Shown here: in pieces, positions 56,770-64,000 of the stretch | Layout: each line of letters starts with the position of its first letter | How positions within the stretch are numbered: position 1 is the first letter of the stretch | From: Yersinia enterocolitica | GTDB taxonomy: Bacteria > Pseudomonadota > Gammaproteobacteria > Enterobacterales > Enterobacteriaceae | Assembly (NCBI GenBank): GCA_002082245.2 | Contig: NBTC02000002.1 | Location: 124,001 to 188,000 of the forward strand | DNA length: 64,000 nucleotides | Direction of reading: 5' to 3' | Notes under the pieces: generated by a model | What the model was told of the DNA's origin: nothing | The model's input: only the letters and a program-made list of their open reading frames with translations | Databases searched by the model: none | Program-made: the position numbers and the translations under genes

Positions 56770-59637
56770 TTGAAATATCTCTCTTCATTTCGCACGACAC
56801 TGAAAATATCCCGTTACTTGTTTCGGGTATTGGCCATTATGTTATGGTCACTTGGTGCACTGTTGACCACTTTTTATATCCTGAACATCCTCAACGAGAA
56901 AAAATCTGACATCCGTCAGGAATATAATACTAACTTTGAGCAGGCTCAGAGCTACATCAGGCACTCTGCCGATATCATCCGCGATATCAAATATATGGCG
57001 GAAAACAGATTAAATCAGGATTCGGCGAGCAGTGATATCGCTGCTGGCGCTTTTATCAAAAACAAAACGACACCACAATATTATCCGCTTAATACCGGTG
57101 CGGATTGTGCTGCACTTAATTCGTCGCGCCACTCTTCATTAAGTTCTCTTAGTAACCTGATTCTGTACTGGAAAGAGAACTTTGCCGCAGCTTATGACCT
57201 TAACCGGATATTCTTTATTGGCAGCGACACGCTGTGCATGGTGGATTTCGATATTCGCAATACCCCGATGGAGCAGGAGAGTCTGCTTAAGTCATTGAAT
57301 GAAAATATTTTAAAATATCGAGATGCAAAAAATCAGGATAAAGACAGCACGTTGTATTGGATAGTACCGGGTGTGCGGCCTGAAATTGGTACCTTATATG
57401 TCCTGACCCCCCTCTATGTGGGCAACAAGCTAGAGGCAATGGTGGGTACTGAGCAAACTATCCGCCTGGAGGATTTTATCTCTTCCGGGACATTGCCTGT
57501 CGGCGTGACATTACTTGATCAGGATAATGAGCCGGTATTACGGTTAGCAACAGGGGAACGGTATGCTTCGATGTTAGACGATTACCCTGATTCTCCGTCT
57601 TATTTTGGCTACGTTGATGACTACAACTCGCTTATTCTAAAAAAGAATTTACTGCCATCAACCCTCAGCATCGCTTATTCCTTGCCGGTTAGAACGATAA
57701 TAGATACATTCAAGTTATTAATTTTTAATGCATTTCTTCTGAATGCGCTTTCTGGTGTTGTGATCTTTACTCTGGCGTGGCTATTTGAGCGAAAAATGTT
57801 CCATCCAGCAGAAGATAACGCTTTGAGGCTGGAGGAACATGAACAGTTCAACCGCAAAATTGTCGCTTCGGCTCCTGTGGGCATTTCTATTCTGCGCATT
57901 AGTGACGGGACCAATATCCTCAGCAATGAATTGGCACATAATTATATTAATTTGCTGACGAATGAGGATCGCGAACGTATTACACGCATTATTTGTGAGC
58001 AGCAGGCGAACTTTGTCGATGTCATGACCAGCAATAACAATAATCTACAAATTAGCTTTGTTCACTCCCGTTATCGTAATGAAGATGTGGCTATCTGTGT
58101 GCTGGTTGACGTCAGCTCGCGGGTCAAAATGGAAGAGTCACTGCAAGAGATGGCGGCGGCGGCGGAGCAGGCCAGCCAATCAAAATCGATGTTTTTAGCC
58201 ACGGTCAGCCATGAGTTGCGCACGCCGCTATATGGGATTATCGGTAACCTCGATTTGTTGCAAACCAAAGAGTTACCTCACGGTGTTGAGCGGCTGGTGA
58301 CGGCGATGAATAATTCGTCAGGCTTATTACTCAAAATTATCAGCGACATCCTCGATTTTTCTAAAATAGAATCTGAACAACTGAAAATTGAGCCGAGTGA
58401 GTTCTCTACCGTGGAGGTGATAACCCATATTACGGCTAACTATTTACCGCTGGTGGTCAAAAAACGCTTAGGTCTCTACTGCTTTATTGAGCCTGATGTG
58501 CCACGACAGATGCTCGGCGATCCTGTCCGTTTGCAACAGGTGATTTCTAACCTGTTGAATAATGCTATAAAATTTACAGATACTGGCTGTATTATCTTGC
58601 AAGTACGGGTGCGCGGTGATTATCTGGAATTCCGAGTGCGAGATACCGGCGTGGGGATTAATTCACGTGAGATTAACCAGTTATTTGATCCATTCTTCCA
58701 GGTTGGAACTGGAGTGCAGCGCCATTTTCAAGGGACGGGGCTAGGCCTGGCTATCTGTGAGAAGTTGGTCAACCTGATGGATGGCGATGTTGAAGTGGTT
58801 TCAGAGCTAGGAATGGGCAGTATTTTTGCTATCCGCATTCCATTATATTTTGCCGAAAATGGCAATCGGGCTAAAAATGCCGTGTTACCGCAAAGCGACC
58901 GTTGGCAAGGGAAAACCTTGTGGTTGGATATCCGCAATGCGCGGTTGGAAAGCTATTTACTTGATTTATTGCGTCATTTTGGAGCCACGATCCGGCGTTA
59001 CAGTAATGAACAGACCTTGCAGGATCAAGTGCTGATTTGTGATTACTTACCGCAAATAAACGCACCTCTATCGACGTGGATTCAAATCTCCATTGAGCAC
59101 ATTGGTCTGCCACAAGAGACGCGTCCAGGCTATTGGTTACTGAGCACATCGACCCTACTCGAGATTATCCCGCTATTGGACCAGATATTGCTGGAACAAC
59201 AATTGGTTGAGTGCGCGCCATTACAGTTGCCAGCACCGAAAGCAAATCAGGATGAGAATGCAGACTTGCAAATTCTGGTTGTGGACGATCATCCCATTAA
59301 TCGCCGCTTGTTAGCCGATCAGCTCACCACTCTGGGCTACCAAGTGATTACCGCGAATGATGGGTTGGATGCTCTGGCAGTATTGAGTGCCAATAATGTC
59401 GATATTGTACTGACTGACGTGAACATGCCAAATATGGATGGTTATCGTCTGACTCAGCGCCTGCGGCAGTTAAACCATCATTTCCCGATCATTGGCGTAA
59501 CCGCCAATGCATTAGCTGAAGGCAAACAACGCTGTATTGAAGCAGGGATGGATAACTGTTTGTCCAAGCCAGTGACACTGGATACATTGCGCCAGATGTT
59601 GGTTTACTATAGTGACAAAGTCCGCCGTTCACGTTAA
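56770..59637 (+). CDS. rcsC: Hybrid sensor kinase RcsC
   Basis: The 955-residue inner-membrane protein has two membrane segments around a periplasmic domain (about residues 15-45 and 315-335), a histidine-kinase domain with the phosphorylated His481 in SHELRTPLYG, an ATP site (GTGLGLAICEKL) and a C-terminal receiver with Asp883 in DIVLTDVNMPNMDGYRL. It passes phosphate to RcsD and then RcsB in the envelope-stress relay. The start is a TTG, giving MKYLSSFRTTLK, which fits E. coli RcsC. It is convergent to rcsB. Confidence 0.94.
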   Translation: MKYLSSFRTTLKISRYLFRVLAIMLWSLGALLTTFYILNILNEKKSDIRQEYNTNFEQAQSYIRHSADIIRDIKYMAENRLNQDSASSDIAAGAFIKNKTTPQYYPLNTGADCAALNSSRHSSLSSLSNLILYWKENFAAAYDLNRIFFIGSDTLCMVDFDIRNTPMEQESLLKSLNENILKYRDAKNQDKDSTLYWIVPGVRPEIGTLYVLTPLYVGNKLEAMVGTEQTIRLEDFISSGTLPVGVTLLDQDNEPVLRLATGERYASMLDDYPDSPSYFGYVDDYNSLILKKNLLPSTLSIAYSLPVRTIIDTFKLLIFNAFLLNALSGVVIFTLAWLFERKMFHPAEDNALRLEEHEQFNRKIVASAPVGISILRISDGTNILSNELAHNYINLLTNEDRERITRIICEQQANFVDVMTSNNNNLQISFVHSRYRNEDVAICVLVDVSSRVKMEESLQEMAAAAEQASQSKSMFLATVSHELRTPLYGIIGNLDLLQTKELPHGVERLVTAMNNSSGLLLKIISDILDFSKIESEQLKIEPSEFSTVEVITHITANYLPLVVKKRLGLYCFIEPDVPRQMLGDPVRLQQVISNLLNNAIKFTDTGCIILQVRVRGDYLEFRVRDTGVGINSREINQLFDPFFQVGTGVQRHFQGTGLGLAICEKLVNLMDGDVEVVSELGMGSIFAIRIPLYFAENGNRAKNAVLPQSDRWQGKTLWLDIRNARLESYLLDLLRHFGATIRRYSNEQTLQDQVLICDYLPQINAPLSTWIQISIEHIGLPQETRPGYWLLSTSTLLEIIPLLDQILLEQQLVECAPLQLPAPKANQDENADLQILVVDDHPINRRLLADQLTTLGYQVITANDGLDALAVLSANNVDIVLTDVNMPNMDGYRLTQRLRQLNHHFPIIGVTANALAEGKQRCIEAGMDNCLSKPVTLDTLRQMLVYYSDKVRRSR

Positions 59638-59639
59638 AG

Positions 59640-60290
59640 CCTTCGTACTTGAAGCCGCAGGGGTGTTAGCTGCACTCATTCACCCGAATCACTTACGTGA
59701 GTAAGCTCCTCGGGATTTATTCGTTTGCCGCCTACCTGCAACTCCAATTACTTTGGCTTATATCTTGGTCTTGAAGCCGCAGGGGTTAGCTGCACTCATT
59801 CACCCGAATCACTTACGTGAGTAAGCTCCTCGGGATTTATTCGTTTGCTGCCTACCTGCAACTCCAATTACTTTGGCTTATATCTTGGTCTTGAAGCCGC
59901 AGGGGTGTTAGCTGCACTCATTCACCCGAATCACTTACGTGAGTAAGCTCCTCGGGATTTATTCGTTTGCTGCCTACCTGCAACTCCAATTACTTTGGCT
60001 TATGCCTTGGTCTTGAAGCCGCAGGGGTGTTAGCTGCACTCATTCACCCGAATCACTTACGTGAGTAAGCTCCTCGGGATTTATTCGTTTGCTGCCTACC
60101 TGCAACTCCAATTACTTTGGCTTATGCCTTGGTCTTGAAGCCGCAGGGGTGTTAGCTGCACTCATTCACCCGAATCACTTACGTGAGTAAGCTCCTCGGG
60201 ATTTATTCGTTTGCAGCCTACCTGCAACTCCAATTACTTTGGCTTATATCTTGGTCTTGAAGCCGCAGGGGTTAGCTGTTTAGGTCGTTT
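59640..60290. repeat. Tandem array of a ~122-bp intergenic repeat, five full units and one partial
   Basis: Units start with CTTGAAGCCGCAGGGG at 59648, 59770, 59890, 60012, 60134 and 60256, so the spacing is 120-122 bp; the last is cut short. The units are nearly identical. Each contains a hairpin, CCCGA, CTTAC, a 4-base loop, GTAAG, TCGGG. Single diverged relatives occur at 28547-28655, at about 52919-53023 and in part at 18620-18651. No open frame with coding properties runs through the array. Confidence 0.92.
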
Positions 60291-60345
60291 GGTTGTTATA
60301 ACGAGAGTTAATGCATTAATAGCATGAATGGAAAAATGGATAAAA

Positions 60346-60395
60346 ATAAGCCCGAGGTCACTGAGCAAATTTTGCTGAGCAACACCGGGCTTGAG
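60346..60395. terminator. Terminator between rcsC and rcsB
   Basis: AAGCCCG (60348-60354) pairs with CGGGCTT (60386-60392), with an inner stem GAGCAAA/TTTGCTG-type region inside. It lies just after the rcsB stop and could act on rcsB transcripts from the minus strand. Confidence 0.7.
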
Positions 60396-60415
60396 ATTAT
60401 ATCGGTAGATAAAGA

Positions 60416-61069
60416 TTATTGTTCTTTATCAACCTGACTAATGGTTACAGATGAAAGATAGTTTAACAGCGCGATATCATTATCTACGCCCAGCTTCATC
60501 ATGGCCGATTTCTTCTGGCTACTGATGGTTTTAATGCTGCGATTGAGTTTTCTGGCGATTTCAGTCACTAAGAAACCTTCAGCAAATAACCGTAAAACTT
60601 CACTCTCTTTCGGTGATAAACGTTTATCACCGTAACCATTAGCACTGATTTTCTCTAGCAGTTTAGCCACGCTCTCTGGGGTGAATTTCTTCCCTTTTTG
60701 TAGTGCGGCCAATGCCTTAGGCAAGTCGGCTGGTGCGCCTTGCTTTAATACTATCCCATCAATATCCAAGTCCAAAACTGAACTAAGAATAGCGGGATTA
60801 TTATTCATGGTCAGAACAATTATGGCTAAATCTGGGTAATGCCTTTTTATATATTTTATCAGAGTGATGCCATCACCGTACTTATCCCCAGGCATGGAGA
60901 GGTCGGTAATTAGCACATTGGCATCAAGTTTAGACAAACTGTTAATAAGCGCTGTAGAGTCTTCAAACTCCCCGACAACGTTTACCCATTCAATTTGCTC
61001 AAGCGACTTTCGGATGCCAAACAACACAATTGGATGGTCATCAGCAATAATTACATTAAGGTTGTTCAT
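60416..61069 (-). CDS. rcsB: Response regulator RcsB
   Basis: The 217-residue regulator has a receiver with Asp56 in VLITDLSMPG and a LuxR-type helix-turn-helix (LSPKESEVLRLFAEGFLVTEIARKL). It controls capsule, motility and envelope genes after phosphotransfer from RcsD. The ATG lies 2 bases after the rcsD stop. Confidence 0.96.
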   Translation of the reverse strand: MNNLNVIIADDHPIVLFGIRKSLEQIEWVNVVGEFEDSTALINSLSKLDANVLITDLSMPGDKYGDGITLIKYIKRHYPDLAIIVLTMNNNPAILSSVLDLDIDGIVLKQGAPADLPKALAALQKGKKFTPESVAKLLEKISANGYGDKRLSPKESEVLRLFAEGFLVTEIARKLNRSIKTISSQKKSAMMKLGVDNDIALLNYLSSVTISQVDKEQ

Positions 61070-61071
61070 GG

Positions 61072-63765
61072 TTATGGGTTACCTTGCTGCAACAGTCTGG
61101 TGACGAAAGAATCAATTTGACTGATGCTATTTTCGATCTTCAACCGATCGCCATCTGCGATATGCTGTTCTAATGTTTCACATAGCTGTTTGCCAAGTAT
61201 CAGGTTCAACATAGCAAATACGCCTTTCAATCGATGTGCGGTCTGCGAAAGCGATATGAAATCACGTTGCTGAACTTCAGTATACAGTTTCTTCAGATCT
61301 ACCGGTACTGTCTCAACAAATAAGGAATAATAGTCACTGGACTTTAGTTGTTGCTCGTAGGTATTTATATCATCAGCAGCAATGGATTCAGACTCTTCAG
61401 GTGACTCATCTGATAAGATTCGTTGCTCGATTAATAATAATATTGCATCAATGACAGCGCTGCCCAAATTATAATTTACCCGAATATAATTATCCTGCAA
61501 CTGCTGTAAACCCACCTCGTCTGAGACTAGCAATAAGGTAAAGTTATCATACTGTTGTGGGTTATCCGTTAAGGTTACATCGTAATCCCGCCCTGGCAAA
61601 CGATCATCCGCGACAATGCAATTGGCGCCGAATGAATTCAATAACGTGGTGATAATTGAACGTACTTCTTCTGAAGTTATATCTAATAGCGCCGTAACTC
61701 CGTCCAATAATTTTTCTTGCTCCTCTACTTGTTCATTTTGGATAGCCATGGTTACACGGATAGTATAGCGAGTACCTATATCTACTTTACTGCGAATCTC
61801 AAGTTGGCCGTTTAATTTCTTACATAATTGGTTACATAAAAAGAATGTTAACCCCGAGCCATGGTTGTATCGGTCAACCAATGTTTGACTGAGGAAAGGA
61901 TAATTAAGATTACTGATCTCTTCATCAGAAATACCGACACCAGTATCGGTTATCTGGATAATCAGTTGTTCTGGATGCCCGGGTTCGTGGCCAACATTGA
62001 GCGTGATTTTCCCATAAGCTGTGGTGATAACAGAATAATGCAGTAGCAGCGACAGTATTTTACGTAAGATTTTTTCATCGCCGATGTAATCCTGATCGAT
62101 ATTGACATGATAGTGATTAAACAGCGTTAAACCTTTCTGATTTATCGCAGGCAGTACCTCCAGCAGTAGCGCATCGATTAATGCTGATAGAGAGAAGGCC
62201 CCCTGTTCAGGCTGCCAGTCCTGAGTCTCCAGCCGCGTCAGGAGGGTAATGTTATCTATCAACTCGGCGATAGTGTCAGTTTGCGCTACCAATTTGGCTT
62301 TCAGATTCTGTTGTTGCTGTAAGTCGGTGGTGTTCTGGAGCTCATGGGCTATCTGATTGAGGTTGTTGATAGGTTGATTCAGCTCAATCCCCAAGTTGTG
62401 CAACATCAATTTGCGGGCTTGCAGGTTTTTGTCGTATTCACGCCTTGCTTGTTGCAGCTTTTTATTTACCAGTACCTCTTTATCCTGATCATGAAGCAGG
62501 AACAGATAGGTTTCTGGTGAAATCTGGCTGCGGAACATCCGAATCTCATAAACTTCATTATTTACCGTGCCCTGAATCACCCCGTGGTGCTGTTCTGCCA
62601 TATGAGCAATTTTTTGCAGATTTAGATGGGGCATCAGGTTATCGGCAATCTGGTTACTAGCGACTACAGTGCTGTTGCTGAAGTTATAGACCAATAACCC
62701 TTGTGGCAGGCTGGTAATAATCTCCTGACTCAGTGATTTCTGTGTTTCTAACTGTTCGACCATATCTGCACTTGGGCGCACATATTGGCGGCGCACAAAA
62801 TAGATGCCTAAAACAGCCAGTACTAGCAACAATATATTGGACAAAAGGAGCCAAAAGTTGTTTCTCAGCAAATCAATGGCTAACCCCCCGACCGGGACAC
62901 GATAGACAATTTTCAGCGCGGCATTCGCCAGAGGGGCTGAAAATTCTAGCCAGGAACCATTCAATGCCACGCTGGTTGCTACAATGTCCTCGGGCGCCAT
63001 ACCTTCATTAATGGGAGTCTTATCTTGTTGCAGCAAAAAGTTAGAACGCGCCATGTTGGAAGGTATTAAGTCATTAATTGGTAAGTCAAAAGCGATAACG
63101 GTAGCCAAATGCCCAGGATGGTTAAATGTGGTTCTCAGCGTAAAATAGTAGGCGTTCTGAAAGCGAAATTTACGTAACGGTGAGAAACTCTCACGTTCAT
63201 CTAAGGTATTGGCCTGTTGCAACATTTCCGCGCGCCGAGATTCAGCAGCAACGGTCAGGTAACTTTCTTTAAAACGCGAAGTGACTTCTTTTAATGCCTG
63301 GGTGGTGATGAGTGTCAGACTATTATCTTGGCCGTTAAGATAATACATCGAGTAAGTATCATTTTGTGACCCCCAATGGCTATCAAGATAGTCAGATATC
63401 TGCAAGATCATCGGCAGTGTTGCTGGCTCGTGATTGCCAAAAATGACCGAGTCAGTTTTTCTGCGCGGCTTTTCGATATAGTAAATATCAGGGCGTAGCC
63501 GGACCTCTTGTGCGGAGAGGATACTTTTCTCAGACATATTGGGGTTATTGGCTAAATCGTATATCTGATAGGTATGATAGCGGTAATCATCGATACGTTG
63601 TTGCAGGCCTGCGGCGATAGTCGTTAGCGCGTATTTTTTTTCTGCCAGATAGGCATTGGTATAGTTGTAGCTATACAGGCCCATCGTGACGAGCAGCAGG
63701 ACGATAAACAGCCAGAAACAGCGAGTGATATTCGCAGAACTGGTAGATAACGAGTTATTTTGCAT
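61072..63765 (-). CDS. rcsD: Phosphotransfer intermediate RcsD
   Basis: The 897-residue inner-membrane protein has two membrane segments, a kinase-like domain without the usual active-site His, and a C-terminal histidine phosphotransfer domain with His844 in SQTAHRLKGVF. It relays phosphate between RcsC and RcsB. It is directly upstream of rcsB in the same operon. Length fits the enterobacterial protein. Confidence 0.94.
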   Translation of the reverse strand: MQNNSLSTSSANITRCFWLFIVLLLVTMGLYSYNYTNAYLAEKKYALTTIAAGLQQRIDDYRYHTYQIYDLANNPNMSEKSILSAQEVRLRPDIYYIEKPRRKTDSVIFGNHEPATLPMILQISDYLDSHWGSQNDTYSMYYLNGQDNSLTLITTQALKEVTSRFKESYLTVAAESRRAEMLQQANTLDERESFSPLRKFRFQNAYYFTLRTTFNHPGHLATVIAFDLPINDLIPSNMARSNFLLQQDKTPINEGMAPEDIVATSVALNGSWLEFSAPLANAALKIVYRVPVGGLAIDLLRNNFWLLLSNILLLVLAVLGIYFVRRQYVRPSADMVEQLETQKSLSQEIITSLPQGLLVYNFSNSTVVASNQIADNLMPHLNLQKIAHMAEQHHGVIQGTVNNEVYEIRMFRSQISPETYLFLLHDQDKEVLVNKKLQQARREYDKNLQARKLMLHNLGIELNQPINNLNQIAHELQNTTDLQQQQNLKAKLVAQTDTIAELIDNITLLTRLETQDWQPEQGAFSLSALIDALLLEVLPAINQKGLTLFNHYHVNIDQDYIGDEKILRKILSLLLHYSVITTAYGKITLNVGHEPGHPEQLIIQITDTGVGISDEEISNLNYPFLSQTLVDRYNHGSGLTFFLCNQLCKKLNGQLEIRSKVDIGTRYTIRVTMAIQNEQVEEQEKLLDGVTALLDITSEEVRSIITTLLNSFGANCIVADDRLPGRDYDVTLTDNPQQYDNFTLLLVSDEVGLQQLQDNYIRVNYNLGSAVIDAILLLIEQRILSDESPEESESIAADDINTYEQQLKSSDYYSLFVETVPVDLKKLYTEVQQRDFISLSQTAHRLKGVFAMLNLILGKQLCETLEQHIADGDRLKIENSISQIDSFVTRLLQQGNP

Positions 63766-63787
63766 AACGATAATGCATATTCCTTGA

Positions 63788-64000
63788 TTAGCGCGTGACG
63801 GCTCTGGCGCTGGCAGTGACGGTCAGTAATAGTAACGCCACACAGCCAAAAGCCACCGATAAATTGCTTAATTGTGCGACAAACCCAATTGCCGCAGGCC
63901 CGGCTAAAATCCCGGCGTATCCGATGGTGGTAATCGATGCTACCGCCAAATTGGCTGGCATCACGGTTTGGTTACCGGCGGCGGTAAATAAGATAGGCAC
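63788..64000 (-). CDS. MFS transporter, C-terminal part
   Basis: The frame runs off the right edge; about 70 C-terminal residues are present, with two hydrophobic segments and GYAGILAGPAAIGFVAQ, a typical MFS late-helix pattern. The stop lies 22 bases upstream of rcsD. The substrate is unknown and the 5' part is outside the window. Confidence 0.8.
   Translation of the reverse strand: MPILFTAAGNQTVMPANLAVASITTIGYAGILAGPAAIGFVAQLSNLSVAFGCVALLLLTVTASARAVTR

Noticed and set aside
59640..60290. Possible CRISPR array, because of regularly spaced repeats
   Set aside because: The units are ~122 bp and are repeated in full without unique spacers; there are no cas genes in the window. It is a tandem duplication of an intergenic repeat.
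1..64000. tRNA and rRNA genes
   Set aside because: I saw no sequence with the conserved arms of a tRNA or any rRNA segment by eye; a covariance-model search would be decisive.

Overview
The window looks like chromosomal DNA of an enterobacterium, most probably a Yersinia species of the enterocolitica/frederiksenii/intermedia type. The basis is the proteins (NuoG-N, MenFDHBCE, TyrP, NrdAB-YfaE, UbiG, GyrA, RcsC/B/D, Ecotin all read as close relatives of the E. coli proteins), the gene neighbourhoods, and a family of ~120-bp intergenic repeats that I associate with Yersinia from memory. Species assignment is inference; no database was searched.

Layout. 1-7420: 3' end of nuoG then nuoHIJKLMN (membrane arm of respiratory complex I) with a terminator. 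7603-8987: an AT-rich orphan gene and a CRP-controlled ycdZ (DUF1097). 8988-9645: a ~650-bp non-coding element with a perfect 41-bp inverted repeat. 9645-18087: an aldonate catabolism locus: YhcH-type protein, gluconokinase and gluconate 5-dehydrogenase (minus), a LacI/GntR-type regulator, 2-hydroxyacid dehydrogenase, ACS-family MFS permease, UPF0303 protein and 6-phosphogluconate dehydratase (plus), with CRP sites and a GntR-type operator. 18250-26068: elaB and the menaquinone operon menF, menD-menH-menB-menC-menE. 26196-31363: katA, yfaZ, tyrP (two TyrR boxes) and a CinA-like gene.

31640-48185 is the accessory region. It starts with three tandem copies (one remnant, one broken by a single stop codon, one intact) of a secreted-protein gene that looks like an immunity gene array, then a small gene cut by an IS6-family element. 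Pieces of IS6-family elements bracket an unusual acyltransferase-flavin oxidase fusion gene (34312-36729). Next comes a low-GC biosynthetic cluster (36882-46584) with a complete beta-branching cassette: HMG-CoA-synthase-like enzyme, two crotonases, free ketosynthase, donor-type acyl carrier protein, trans-AT-type acyltransferase, two FabG-like reductases, a FabZ-like dehydratase, a FabL-like enoyl reductase and a lipocalin-like protein. There is no modular polyketide synthase in the window. A complete IS6-family element closes the region two bases from the stop codon of eco.

48188-64000 returns to core genes: eco, yfaE-nrdB-nrdA, ubiG, gyrA, rcsC, a 5.5-copy tandem array of the intergenic repeat, then rcsB, rcsD and the 3' part of an MFS transporter gene.

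The strongest candidate for an undescribed system is the stand-alone cluster with its fusion gene. On paper its enzymes could turn malonyl units into 3-methylcrotonyl-ACP, reduce it to isovaleryl-ACP, extend it in fatty-acid style, and hand the branched acyl chain to the GNAT-oxidase fusion. That product assignment is inference.
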